From NCBI GenBank assembly GCA_003550305.1, contig QKYT01000114.1, forward strand, positions 107,175 to 171,174: a DNA stretch of 64,000 nucleotides, given 5' to 3'. Shown here piece after piece: positions 1 to 12,111 of this stretch (its first letter is position 1; every line of letters starts with the position of its first letter). Under the pieces are notes generated by a model. That model did not search any database, was not told where the DNA came from, and saw only the letters and a list, made by a program, of their open reading frames with translations. This DNA is from Glomus cerebriforme (Eukaryota > Glomeromycota > Glomeromycetes > Glomerales > Glomeraceae). The position numbers and the translations under genes are program-made.

Positions 1-1228
1 TTTAAGGGTGAAAGATAAACAAATATCTAATCATGGTTACACCCTTTTGTATAATGTTTCTTAAAAGATTGGAAGAAAAATAGAAAAAAGAAAGAGGAAA
101 AAAAAAATTTAGATAGATTCTTTCACTATTTCATTTTTTTAAAAAAAAAAATGTTAAAATGCGCCTAAAAAAATCTTGGTTTGTGGCAAAGTTCTTTTAT
201 AATTAATTTTTTTCCAGTTTTTTTTATTTGAACTTCGAAATTCTTTGATGGTAATCATTTAATACAACCTTAAAAAAAAAAAAATTTTTTTTTAAATTTT
301 TTTAATTAAATGATTTCATCCAAAAATTTATGTTGTGTGATATCACAATATAAATAATAATTATATTAAATAAATGCTATGATTTAGTATGATATAATCA
401 TACAGTTTTTGGTCTAAAAAAGATGACACCATCGTAATAAAACGTGCTTTTGACACTTTTTAATGCGCATGGAAAGAAAAAAATATATATTTGTAAATAT
501 ATTTATATCTTTTTGTCCAATAAAATAAAATTCGATCCTCAATGATTACAATCAAACAATATTAAAAAAAATTTTTTTTTTTTTTTGGTGCACAAATAAA
601 ATTAATTTACTTTTTTATTTGCTTTTCGGTCTTCGGATTTCCTGAAAACTTGATCAACTTTCCTAATGATAAATTATTGATAGCGTGATAAAGTCTCAAA
701 GGAAGGGAATAACACATGTGTCTACATTAAAACTTTCATAAAATTGCCTTTTACTGATTTATANTCACTTATGCTAACAAGATTTACATTGGTCTTCATT
801 CCACGATATTTTACATGTTATTATTTCGTACCACTAAAGTACGGACCCCCTGATATAATTGTAATATGTATATATATATTTTTCTCAAATATATATATAT
901 ACCATCTTTTTACAAAGTAAATTCATTTTTTTTTTTTTTTTTTTTTTTTTTTTGTGGAGGGGGTTTATTATCACTCTCGTTACATTTTTATCATATAAAA
1001 TTATATATGTACATATTTTTCTAGAAAAGAAAAAATTAATTTTTTATTTAATTTTTCTTCAAACAAAAAAAAGAAACCAATCCATCTATAAAAATTAATA
1101 TATACAACTTTCCGAACTTTTTTATATTTAATGGTATCATATTAAAAAAAATATATATACATAAATAAAAAAAACAAGAACAAAAACACGAATCGATTTT
1201 TTTTTGTCTCAATCATATATACGTCTTT
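1..1228. other. AT-rich intergenic sequence
   Basis: No coding frame with gene-like composition is visible on either strand. The stretch holds several A and T homopolymers, including a run of about 27 T near 927-953, and short TA microsatellites around 867-901. One unresolved base (N) lies near 764. The last 100 bases are probably the promoter and 5' UTR of the gene that starts at 1229. Confidence 0.6.
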
Positions 1229-2485
1229 ATGTTGGATGTGTTATGTTTGCGTCTCTTATACAATCCGGTTCCGATGGCTGCATTAACAAAAGAGCAACCG
1301 AGACAAGTCACCAAGATTAATTATATTAAACAATCAGAATTTACGAAAGCTCGGAAAAATGGTTGTTATGCAAGACAATACAAATGTGAACCCTTATTAC
1401 ATAGACATCGAAATCCTGAAATTAATTATAACAAGAAACAATTCAAAGAAGAAAAATGTCAAGGTCATCATAAAGAACGATCAATGCCAAAGGAAGAACA
1501 TCATCAATTCGAGGATGAAAAGGTTCCATTGATGAAGAAATATGATAAAAAAATGTAAATATATTTCTATTTATTTATTTATTTATTTGTAATGTCGGGG
1601 GTTTTTTTTTTAACCTTTTTGTGTTTCTCTCTTTCATTATATAGTAACACAAGTTATACACCCTTCACCTTGGTCGTGCATGTTCTAATAATATGTCAAC
1701 ATATATATACTTTATACGCTACACCGACAACGTCCGTTCCTTGGCGTCTTGCTTCATTTACTCAATTAGTATATGTTACTACTACATGTTTTCATATTGC
1801 TACTTTATTTGCAACTATATTCAAAAAAACAAGATTGGAAAGAATTTTCGTAATATATGGAACATGGGTGATTTGGATTGGTTGGGCCATGTGTTTATGG
1901 CTTATACGTCCTGAAAATAGACCTGATTTATTTAGAGCTTTAAAAGCAAATGGTGATGATAATTTTGATCATTATTATTTTAATCATAGTGCTTTATATG
2001 ATATTGAAGAACTTCTTGCTCCTATGGATGTTTCTCCTTTTCTTATGCATGGAAAATGGTCAACCACCACCATGCCAATAATTTCTTTCTTCTTATTACT
2101 CGTTATTCGTAGAAATCATTGGGGTTTAATCACTTGGGAACATTTGGTTTTGTTGGATTATTCAAGAACTCTCAAATGGTATCGTACATGGTGCGTTGCT
2201 GGAGCTGGTGCCGGTTGGATGCTTACATGGGAAGCTGCAAAATTTTGGTTAAAGATTCCTTTCTCTGGTGAAGGTGGAATGGTCCTTTATCGAACAGATT
2301 TACCTACATTTCCTGGTGTATTCAACGTTCTTTGGGCGAGTAGTATAGCCGGTATTCTTATGGTTTCCTGGTGGAGTTTTTGGACTTTCCAATATCGTGG
2401 TGTGATATGGAAGAAAGAATTCAAAGAGGGTGTCGTGGTTTGGTCATCATCAGATGGTTGGATGTGTGGTGGTATTGGTTGTTAA
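1229..2485 (+). CDS. multi-pass membrane protein, function unknown (2 exons)
   Basis: The gene has two exons, 1229-1554 and 1645-2485. The 90-nt GT-AG intron (gtaaat...tatag) joins the frames in phase: the split codon becomes ATT and the stop at 1556 is removed. The product is about 389 residues. The first 108 residues are hydrophilic and rich in Lys, Arg and Glu. The rest has about six hydrophobic segments, near residues 113-133, 145-168, 178-200, 248-264, 285-305 and 330-352, and ends in a short cysteine-containing tail. An in-frame ATG at codon 16 (1274) is an alternative start. I do not recognise the family, and the topology suggests an integral membrane protein. The last 15 residues are low-complexity, so an unseen 3' intron is possible. 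Confidence 0.72.
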
Positions 2486-3396
2486 TTGTTAATATTTTAA
2501 AACTTTTTTTTTTTTTTTTTATGGTTTCATTTTTTTGGGTTTATCGTGTTTGAAATGTTTTAAATTATATTTCATATTATTCTATTCACATGGACAATTG
2601 AACAATTGAACACAAAAAAAATATTTTTTTTCAAGATTTTTTTTTTCAAATCTTTCAAATCTCCTTTTTTTTTAACTTCCCCCCTCAAAAAAAAAAAAAT
2701 TTTCATTTAATCTTTTAAANAATTTTTNTAAATTTTTAAATTATTTCAAAANCGAAAAANNAAAAAAAAAAAAAAAATATTACGCCATACATGCGTAAAT
2801 AATGTTTAATGTTTCTTAATTCTTTTATGTAAATATTTTGATTTTCCTGGATAGTTTCAAAAAAAAAAAAACTTTCATTCTATTTTTTACTTCACACATT
2901 TTTCTTCATAGTTTTTTTTTTAAAAAAAAAAAAACGAACAAATTAATAATGCATTTCTTTTTTAAAAAGAAGTTTATTCACCGAAATTAATTTTTCATTA
3001 AAAAAACCAAAAGTATTGTATTGTATTTTTTCATATAATAAAAATTTTTTAATTTTCAACAATAGAATTAAATTTTCATGATGTCACTTTGGGCGTCTTT
3101 TGTCTGACAGTCTGACTTATAAATATCACGTGATATATATTCTTTATCTATTCTCGTTACGTAATTTGTAATAATATGATAATCAGGTATGTAATCAACC
3201 CATAATAAGATAAGGTTTTCAAGGAAAATAAAATGATTTACAAATTTGGAAACTGATTCCATATTTTTGGATTTGGGATTAGATTATCCGACTAATAAGG
3301 AAACTATCATTTCACAAACCTGTTATTCGACATAAAGGAAGTAAATGAAGGTTGTATTGTAACCTTTCTTTTAAAAGTTCAACCTTTTTTTTTTTT
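2486..3396. other. intergenic, low-complexity, with ambiguous bases
   Basis: The stretch holds A and T homopolymers and several N bases between about 2720 and 2761, which probably mark poor assembly in poly-A. No gene is supported. The end probably contains the 5' UTR of the aminopeptidase gene; a T-run lies directly before its ATG. Confidence 0.55.
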
Positions 3397-5819
3397 ATGA
3401 ACAAGATGGTTAAACTTGTGTCAATTTTATCTTTGTTAGCTATATTTCCCATAGCTCTTAGTTTGCGTCATTGTTCTCAAGTAAAGACTCATGTAAAGTC
3501 TACTTTTGATTTGAATTATCAAGATAATTCCGAGTCAATCTTGGAAAATTTAAGGTTAATACAAACTAGCGACGATAAACTTCCAGAATGGATGTCTGAA
3601 AATGAAGTTATGAAATTAAAAAGGAAAAATATCAATTTTATGGACGTGACTGATTATTTGGAACTAGGAACATATTACAAACCTACTTCTAAATATGGTA
3701 AATCATCAAGCGAAATATAAATTTAATCAAATAAATGATTAATAAAAATATATATTTTTTTCTTTTTTTTTTTTTAGAATATCCTGTACAACCTTCTTTT
3801 TCCAAAGAAGTGAAACCTTTCCTTGGAAATCTTACTACCAAATATATGGAAGAGAATCTTGAGACTTTCACTTCTTTTCATAATAGATATTATCGTTCAA
3901 AATATGGTGTAGAATCCTCAAATTGGTTATTCGAAAAAATTTCTAGCATCATAAAGGATGCAGGAGATAAAGTTGATGTCTCTGTTCGAAAGTTCTCGCA
4001 TACCTGGCCTCAAAATTCTATTATTGCAAGGTATCTTTTCTTTTTTTATAAAAGTTTTGTCAAAGGTTAAAGGTTGAATAATAAAAATATTTATTAGTCA
4101 GGCTATTAGGAAATTATCGATCCTAGTGGATCGTTATTTTTGTCGTGAATCAATAACTGAGTGTTAATAGCCTAACTAATAAATAATACTTTTTAATAAA
4201 TGGGGTTGTATCGGTCTTCGATCGATAGATAATTTTACTCCCATCTAATAATTTATATAGCATATATTTATGAACAACTTTTTTTTTTTTTTTAAAAAAA
4301 AAAAAGATTCGAAGGTTATGATCCTGATAAGGATAACGAAGTTGTAATTGTTGGAGCACATCAAGACTCAGTAAATATGGTATGTATATATGAAAATATT
4401 GTTAAAATTTATCGAAAATGCATATAATAAATTATTGAAATTATTTTTTTCAATTTTTCAATTTTCTATCATTTTAGTGGTTTCCAAGCTTTGGTAGAGC
4501 TCCAGGAGGTAAATTATTCTATTTTATTTCATTGTTATTATGTATACATTGATGGATTTTTTTATTACAAAAATTGAGAATTATATTTTGAAATTTTTTT
4601 TTTTTAAAAAAATATTCATCGATGTATACAATCTATTAAACTTGTGTTATGTTCACTGATGTTCACCTTCCTTTGAGGCAATATTAGGCAATATTGGGCA
4701 ATTGGACAGTTTTGGTCAGGTTTTGGTCAGGTTTTTAACATGTCCAAAACATGTTCAAAACATGTCCAAAACTTGTCCAAACATAAACATTCAAATCATG
4801 AAAATTTGTCCAAAACTTATCATTGCTTTGGAGAGACCAAGAACATCAATGAATAGCCTAGCTATTTTCAATACAAAAATTAATTTATTATTTATATATT
4901 ATAATAATAGCTGATGATGATGGAAGTGGTACCGTTACTATATTGGAATCATTTAGAGTGCTTGTTGCCGGAGGATTTAAACCACAGAGACCTGTAGAAT
5001 TTCACTGGTATTCTGCTGAAGAAGCTGGTCTCTTGGGTTCACAAGCCATTTCCTTGGAATATGAAAAGGAAGGAAAAGAAGTGATTGGCATGATTCAAGT
5101 ATTTAAACATTTATATAATTATATAATAATTTCAGTTATGTTTTTTTTAACACGATTTTTTTATAGAATGACATGACAGGATTCGTAGGAAAAAAGGAAG
5201 AAGCTTTTGGAATTGTTAATGATTACGTAGATAGTTCTTTAACCACATTCGTAACGAAACTCATTGATGAGTACGCAGCATTGCCTTACCGATTAACTAA
5301 ATGCGGGTTAGTTTGCATTATAAAATTATTTATATTATTTTTTGAATTAAAAATTAATTAAATTCAAATTCTATTTATTTCAGTTATGCTTGTTCTGATC
5401 ATGCTTCTTGGCGAAAGGTTTGTTTTTTTTTATATAATTCATAGGATATTATTCATAGATATAATTTATTGGACAGGCATTAAAATATAGTCAAAAACTG
5501 TCCAATTAAATGTTTATATATTGATTGCTTATTTATTTTTTTATTTATGAAAATAATAATTTTTAATAGGCCGGTTTCCCCTCAGCATTTGCTATCGAGG
5601 GTGATTTTGATGACTCAAATCCTTATATTCATTCTCCAAATGATCTTATTACCCAACTTAGTTTTGATCACATGCTTGAATTTTCAAAGGTTAGTTAGTT
5701 TTCATTTTTTTCATTTTATTTTGGATTATGGTTATGTCACTAATTTTTTTTTTTTTATTTACCTTGAATTCCTTAAACAGCTAAGTGTTAGTTTTGCCAT
5801 AGAATTGAGCCATGTTTAA
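3397..5819 (+). CDS. secreted M28-family zinc aminopeptidase (LAP1-like), 9 exons
   Basis: The enzyme should remove N-terminal residues from peptides using two zinc ions, outside the cell or in the vacuole. Exons are 3397-3697, 3778-4030, 4307-4379, 4478-4508, 4911-5098, 5167-5306, 5384-5417, 5570-5689 and 5781-5819. All introns are GT-AG and in phase, and the product is 392 residues, close to fungal leucine aminopeptidases of this family. Residues 1-22 look like a signal peptide, followed by a propeptide-like stretch. The M28 metal and catalytic positions are all visible: His203 in GAHQDS, Asp221 in APGADDDGSG, Glu256/Glu257 in [11 protein letters not shown], Asp284 in NDMTGF and His335 in CSDHASW. 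The ATG at 3397 was chosen because the in-frame ATG at 3352 would translate a poly-T run; the ATG at 3406 is also possible. AATAAA lies about 60 nt after the stop. Several introns carry small repeats, listed separately. Confidence 0.93.
4085..4187. repeat. MITE-like inverted repeat inside intron 2 of the M28 gene
   Basis: An arm at about 4091-4108 (core TCAGGCTATTA) is matched by its reverse complement at 4165-4182, with one mismatch over 18 bases and weaker pairing further out. The centre holds a second small palindrome, CGATCCTAGTGGATCG. The size, near 100 bp, and the lack of coding potential fit a short non-autonomous element or a relic of one. Confidence 0.6.
4541..4630. repeat. imperfect inverted repeat inside intron 4 of the M28 gene
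   Basis: Arms TGTATACATTGATGGA (4541-4556) and TTCATCGATGTATACA (4615-4630) match as inverted copies at 14 of 16 positions. The loop is A/T homopolymer. It is probably another small hairpin element. Confidence 0.5.
4709..4780 (+). repeat. short tandem repeats in intron 4 of the M28 gene
   Basis: TTTTGGTCAGG occurs twice in direct succession, followed at 4737-4780 by four 11-bp units of the type AACATGTCCAA with single-base differences. At 402 nt this is the longest intron of the gene, and the repeats account for part of its length. Confidence 0.7.
5468..5506. repeat. 9-bp perfect inverted repeat in intron 7 of the M28 gene
   Basis: ATTGGACAG at 5468-5476 is the exact reverse complement of CTGTCCAAT at 5498-5506. 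The TGGACAG/TGTCC core also occurs in the intron 4 repeats, so both may derive from one element family. Confidence 0.5.
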
Positions 5820-6477
5820 ATTTTTTTCATTATTGTCTTTTTCCCTTTTTTTACATGTAATTTAAATGATTGTCAACAATAAATAAATAAATGATTTTAA
5901 ATTTTAAATTCCAGTGGAAGTTTCAAAAAAAAAAACCAATTAATCACAAAATGGTTAATTTCATGAAATTTCACTAAAAATGAATGCAGGGTAACACTTG
6001 CAGAAATGTTATTTTAACTTCTTTGTGTGGAATATGACTAGAATACGTACTGTACATCTTAACACGATTGTACAACATATACTTATATATTGAAATTACT
6101 TTACTATCCAATGAATTCAGTTCGTTTCACTACATTTATTAAAAGTTCACGAGGAGTGTTAGAGGTCAAAGGTCACAGACGCCAGATTAACGGTACACGA
6201 CGTATTCAATTTCGCTTTTATTTGGTTTGATATCGCGACAATTAAAAAAGGTGCTTCATCAAATATACAAAGAAACTAACAGGGATTTCCTTTTTTCCTA
6301 CATTGCTTCCGCCTTTCATTCCATACCATTTTAATCCCTCTTATTTGGACTAGAAATCCATTAACGACCCAAATCCACCCTCTTAACATAATCTCCGACA
6401 ACTTTTAAAAGAGGAGGAGAAATCTTTGAACCGAAAAAGGAGCTTAATTAAAAGATAATTTTAATACACATTCAAAA
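5820..6477. other. intergenic, terminator of the M28 gene and promoter of the septin gene
   Basis: The base composition is less skewed than in other spacers here. AATAAA motifs near 5879-5891 probably serve as the polyadenylation signal of the upstream gene. No coding frame is supported. The last 250 nt should hold the septin promoter, but I see no recognisable element. Confidence 0.5.
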
Positions 6478-7630
6478 ATGTCTAGTAAAATGTCTCCACG
6501 TTCTCGTCGTCGTAAACATGCTGTTTCCCAACTAAACCTAATGGTAGTAGGTTTTCGTTCACTTGGTAAGACGTCTTTCATCAGAATGCTCTTCGAGACG
6601 CTTGCCATCCGTAAAAATTCAAAAGAAGAACCGGAGCTTCCTGCTTCTTTATTCCAAAGCGCTGAAAGTGTGCGGGACGCAGAAGAAGCGCGTACGAAAG
6701 AATTATATTCTTTCACTTTGGATATTGAAGAAGAAGGAGAAAAAATTTCTTTGACTCTAGTTGATAGTCCTGGATTTGTGAAGGATAATGAACTTAGGCT
6801 TGACGTACAGGTTACAGAAGCATTAAGATACATTGAAGCTCAATTTGATCACACATTAGCAGAGGTATTTGATTTTTTACATTTTTAGGTTTTTTTGGGG
6901 AGGTTTTAAAAAGGTTCAAAAGTCCTTTTATAAGTTTTTTTTTTTTAATGAATGCTAAGTAGATTTGACTTTAATTATCAATAAAAAAAAATTAATTTTC
7001 TTCTTTAATTTTTATTTATAGGAAACCAAAGTAAAACGTAATCCGAAAGCTCAAGATAGTCAAATTCATGCTTGCCTGTACTTTATTGATAACGCAAATA
7101 ATGGGTTAACTGAAAAAGACATTCGCATTCTAAAACGGTTGACCGCTCGAGTTAATGTTATCCCAGTAATTGCAAAAGCAGATTTATTGACCAATACACA
7201 ACTTGCAAACTTAAAACAAGCTATCAAAAAAGATTTAAAGACACATGAGATCCCTGTTTTTGATTTTCCAGTTGACGAAGATGATGAGGTGGAACCAGAA
7301 ATGGCAGCAGAAATTGCAAATGCTCAATCTCAAGTTCCATTTTCCGTAATTGCTCCTGAAGATGCCGCTATTACGGATCCAAATACGGGGGATAGGATTC
7401 GGGGACGTCAATATGCATGGGGGATAATTGATTGTTTGAACCCAAAGCATTGCGACTTTGTTGTATTGAGAAACGTTCTTTTATCAAGCCACCGAAAACT
7501 GTTCAAGGATATTACCCTGGAGGTGTTTTACGAACAATATCGTACTGAGCGATTGATGGCCAGAAAGGCGAGTAAGATGATCACCAAGGAACAGAAGAAG
7601 AAACTGATGGAGGATTTGTCGGAAATTTAA
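6478..7630 (+). CDS. septin, divergent (2 exons)
   Basis: Septins are GTP-binding proteins that assemble into filaments at the cell cortex and septa. Exons 6478-6864 and 7022-7630 join in phase 0 and give 331 residues. The Walker A motif GFRSLGKTS is at residues 25-33, the G3-type DSPGF at 96-100 and the septin G4 motif AKAD at 180-183. The septin-typical block GRQYAWGIIDCLNPKHCDF lies in the second half. An acidic insert around residues 205-220 and VIAPED in place of the usual VVGS-type G5 motif mark it as divergent. The protein ends soon after the GTPase domain with only a short charged tail and no long C-terminal coiled coil. That resembles the outlying fungal septin group that includes AspE, but this placement is from memory. 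Confidence 0.9.
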
Positions 7631-9867
7631 AGTGATTGGAAAATCAATTTATTTTTCTCTTGTAGTCTTTTATTTTTTCATTTTTTATTTCTTTGTAAAT
7701 TATTATCGAAAGTTTTTTTTTTTTTTTTCTTTTCTTTTTATATATTTAAATAAAATTGATGATTCACCTTTCAATCAGTATGGAGGGATTGGTAAATAAA
7801 AAAAAAAAATTATATTTCTCTTACCATGTTAACTTTAGGGTTTACCTTTTTTTTTTTTATTTTTTTCCATTGCTTATTATATATCTCAGGTCTAAAGTTC
7901 AAACAACACTGACAACCTCATGGAAGAACAAAAAAAAAAAAAAGACTCAATGCCCGACCGGTTTCGGGCGTAACAGCTTCCCTACCACGAAAACGAAGAA
8001 AATCATATGTTCTTTCCATACTCAAAAAATATATATTCTCCTCCACACGACAATTTTTTCCGACTTTCAAAAATCTTACTAAATTTTTTCTCCCTTATAA
8101 TGATGTTATTCTTTAATATCACACAACTCCATTCATTTTCTTCTTTCTTTTTTTTTTTTTTATTATATATTAGATTTGGCTTTTTTTTATCACCATTATT
8201 TCCTTGTTGGTGCAAAAGTATTATTTTTTATTATATCTATTATTATATTATTATAAATTAAAGCACCCTTAGTTTTTTTGTATAACATATAAGAAATCTT
8301 TAAAACAAACCAGAAAAAAAAAATTTTTTATGTTTAAACAAATAATTTCACTATTATTATTTTATTAGTCTTTTAATTGTATATTGTATTTTTTTTCCCT
8401 TTTTACCGAATTGTTAATATTCAAATACTAATAAGGTTTTCCTTTTTTTTTGGGTTAATGATTTGTAAGGAGGAATAAAGTGAAATAGAGAGAGATTAAA
8501 CAATGATTATTATAATTACAATTTTATTATTATTTTTTTTTTTTTTAAAAAAAAAAAAAAGAATCTCAATAAAAAAAAATGATGAATCCTTTAAAAATTA
8601 AACATTTAATAATAGACTTAATGAATAAATAAAAATTCAAAGACTTTTTTTCAATCAATTAATTTACCGTAATTCTTTATTGAAGGTTTAAAATCATTCA
8701 GTTTTCATTATCTTTAAATTTTTCGGAAATTTCGGGAAACGCGTAATTCATTGACCATTGTTTTTGATTATTTTATCTGATCAATGAATTTCCCAATGAT
8801 TGATTACCTGCACTGCATGAAATATTTCCATATAAAGTCTACAATTAAACATTAAACCAGTATAAAGCACTGTAATAATTCATTTAATTTATATGTATAA
8901 ATTTTATTAATTACAGAATTAAATGAATTAAACAAATAAGATTACTTATAATATAAATCAAGGTAATATTTTTTTAATTAGAATTATTTATTTTTTATCG
9001 ATTCAAAAGTTTCGAACGCATAATTAATTTATTGAAATATAATTTATTGAATATAATTTATTAATGGTATTATTTGTTATTTTGTAAAAAAAAAAACACA
9101 CCCCTTGTTAAATTTTGTAAAAATTTTTATGCATAATAATAATAATAACAATCATAATTATAATAATAAATTCATTCCCTTTAAATAATAATCTCCCCAG
9201 AGAAAGCAAAAAGAAAAAGAAAAATACTGATATAAAGTCTTATCCATTGGTCACCATTTTGTGCTTCCTAAGTAACCAATCCAAAAGTACAGATCAGAAA
9301 GGATTCTTTATTACAATAATTGTGTAAATCCACATTGTGTAAGAATGTAGTGTTAGAGAAGATGCGTTAAAGAATTTTGAGATTTAAAAAAAAAATTTGA
9401 TATTTCGATATTGTTTGTCGTAAATCCATTGATTAAAAATATCAAATATAACTATTTCTGTAACGTTGACGGGTAAATATCATAAATTTTATTTTAATTC
9501 ATGTATTACAAAATAAAAAGCAGGGATTATTAACTACGGATCATCCGTGATGAACTGATTATCTTATCGTCGGAAAATTAGATATCTAATTCTAATTCTA
9601 TTGAATTTATTAGATGTTATATATCCATTTATAATAATCTTACAATTTTACTTAATAAAATATGCTGTTAAAATAAAAAATATATATATATCCATTTATA
9701 ATAAGGTGCAGAATTAGGCTCAACAAATTTAACATGTTTATTTTATCATCATTTATTGAATTTATAAAATATAATACAAAAATATTTCTAAATATTTCTA
9801 TAATCTATATAGAAAATTAAATAAAAAATTTATAATATATTTAATATATTTATAAGATATTATTACA
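7631..9867. other. AT-rich intergenic sequence between convergent genes
   Basis: The septin (+) and the GH9 gene (-) end on either side of this 2.2-kb spacer. It contains long A and T runs, simple AAT repeats near 9128-9170 and no frame with convincing protein composition. Small open frames near 7756-8261 read through homopolymers and look like chance. Confidence 0.55.
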
Positions 9868-12111
9868 TTACTGAATTTGAAGTGAAAGATAATTAGGATC
9901 TAAATCAGCACTATTAGGTCTACTAATAGGAGAATTAACACTATTGGATCTAATAGAAATAACAGCACTATTAGGTCTACTAATAGGTGAAACAGTACTA
10001 TTAGGTCTACTATTTTCGTTATTAATATTAGTAATTTTTCTATTGAGTTCACTACGTTTTTTAAGCCATTCAAAGATCATAGAACGTTTCCAAATGAATA
10101 ATACTCCCAATAATAAGAATATACCTAAAAGTATACTACCAATTGTTATACCAATAGTTCCTCCAGTTTTTCCAATTTTAGGTGCTCCATTATTATTGTT
10201 TCCTTTTCCATTTTCTCCAGGTGTTGTTGGTGTTGTTGGTCTTGGCTGTGCATCCGGCTTATATTTTATTACTTGATATGCCATTAATCCTTGCCATGGT
10301 GCATTATAATCTAACGCAACCTACATTACGTAAATTATGAGATAATATTTTTAGTTTATATTATAATCATAAATAAAGATTAAAATATTATTTCCCTTAA
10401 ATGCTTAATGTTACCTCTGAGAAATCATATAAAGTTCTATCATCAATATAAAAATCATTTCTGGAGGGACCACCAACAACAGCACCGTAAATTATATTTG
10501 TGGTTTCAAGAGGTTGTGATAAATTATTAGTAGTGCTACCATGAGCACCAGCATGATGAGGATTTTTAGGAGATTTAGGACTTATTCCAATTACATAAGT
10601 CATTTCCATCGGATTTTTACCAAGAACGTACATAATTTGAGATTGAGCAAAATCCTTATATTTTATACTCTTCTCAATGCTAGTAGCATAAGGGGCATAA
10701 AGTAAAGCAACAAAAGCAATATTTATAGGAATATTTAAACTATCAGAAGCACTATCATCATCACACCACAATAATCCACCGGGAGTATAAAAACAAGGAT
10801 TTTGTGGATTAATCATAAAATCTAAATATTTTTCAGCTTCTAATTTCCATGATAATTCATCTAAACTATTAGTTCCATTTGTTAATTGAACAAATAAAAA
10901 ATATGTCGCACATGTATGATCAGCCCAATTAATAATTTGTTTAGAATTTTGCAATCCAAATGTTTTAAAATAATCTTTAGCTTTATTTAAATAAATTTCT
11001 TGACCAGTTGCTTTATATAACCAAAGAGCCGCCCAAACCAATTTATCTTGATAATTTATTGTACCATATAAATTTTTAACCTGTGGTACATTATCACTAT
11101 ATAATTTCCATTCTTGTTGTTCCGCAAATTGATATAAAGTTATTGCATGTAATAATAATTCATTAGAATATGTTAAATTCGAATATTTTTCTTTGAATAA
11201 AATTGAAGCACTTGCAAATGCTGCTACAGCATCTGATGCTACATCTGTACCATGTTTCAAACCTCCTACTTTATATGCTGGTCGTGGTAATGGTATATTC
11301 ATATCCGTTCCCCAATAATTATGATCAATAGTATCTATTCCTACTTGAACATACAATTCATTGGTTATAAGTGAATGAGCTTGAATTAACCAATCTGTTC
11401 CCCATTTAACCATATCATGTAAATATTCTGTTTGTTCTGATAATTCATATCCTTCATACCATTCTAGTCCTCCCCAACTTATTGATGTCAATGTCCATGA
11501 TAATGGTAATGTAAACTTCATATAATCACCTTTATGAAGGGAAAACCGTGTAAAGAAGTTAAAGACGTGTTTAAAAAGTTATAAAAGGATTAAATGTATA
11601 AAATTTATATAATGATTCTTACCCGCATCGTAATATCCCTACACAAAAAAAAATGATAATAGTACGTACGTTAATTTTGTAATACATCACGTGATAGCAT
11701 AAACTGTACAAATAAAATGCTTACTCCAGTTAGATCAACTCCTTCATTAAATCCATCAGTCAACGCACTATCATGTCTCCTATAAAAAAGTAAATCGCGA
11801 TTAATAATTAAAATAAAATATAAAAAAAAATAAACATTTTTAAATTCTTACCAAGGAACTCGATTTGTTGTAGGTAATACACCACTTCGTTGTGCTTCAT
11901 AAAAATAAAGCGAATATGCCAATAATTTCGCGTAATCACTATTAGGATCTTTTGTTGTTTCCGGTATTCCTTTAACATTTGGTCCAGGTAGAGTAACTAT
12001 CTTAGGTGGTGTATCCGTTGCCGTTTCTTGTGCGTTTATCGTATTAATTGTTGTATTAATTATGATCAAAACGATGTACAAAAAAAACCTAATTAATTTT
12101 ATTTTCGTCAT
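9868..12111 (-). CDS. membrane-anchored GH9 glycoside hydrolase (endoglucanase-like), 5 exons
   Basis: GH9 enzymes hydrolyse beta-1,4-glucan by inversion. Exons, in transcript order on the minus strand, are 12111-11852, 11779-11725, 11638-11623, 11529-10415 and 10320-9868; phases agree and the product is 632 residues. A signal peptide occupies about residues 1-27 (ending ...NTINA). The catalytic aspartate motif YYDAGD is at 107-112 and is encoded across a 16-nt exon. The histidine motif PHHAGAHG lies near the C-terminal end of the domain, and the catalytic acid is Glu482 in YDFSEVALDYNA. A Thr/Pro/Asn/Gly linker is followed by one transmembrane helix (about 537-559), a basic stop-transfer KR and a short tail with repeated SRPNS motifs. 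Catalysis would therefore be extracellular, with the enzyme tethered to the plasma membrane. Whether it remodels fungal glucan or attacks plant wall cannot be told from sequence. Confidence 0.93.

Noticed and set aside
6444..6833. 129-codon minus-strand frame antisense to the septin start
   Set aside because: Serine-rich shadow frame of the well-supported septin exon 1.
8003..8261. Overlapping open frames on both strands in the GH9/septin spacer
   Set aside because: They translate poly-T and poly-A into Phe and Lys runs and lack any protein-like composition.
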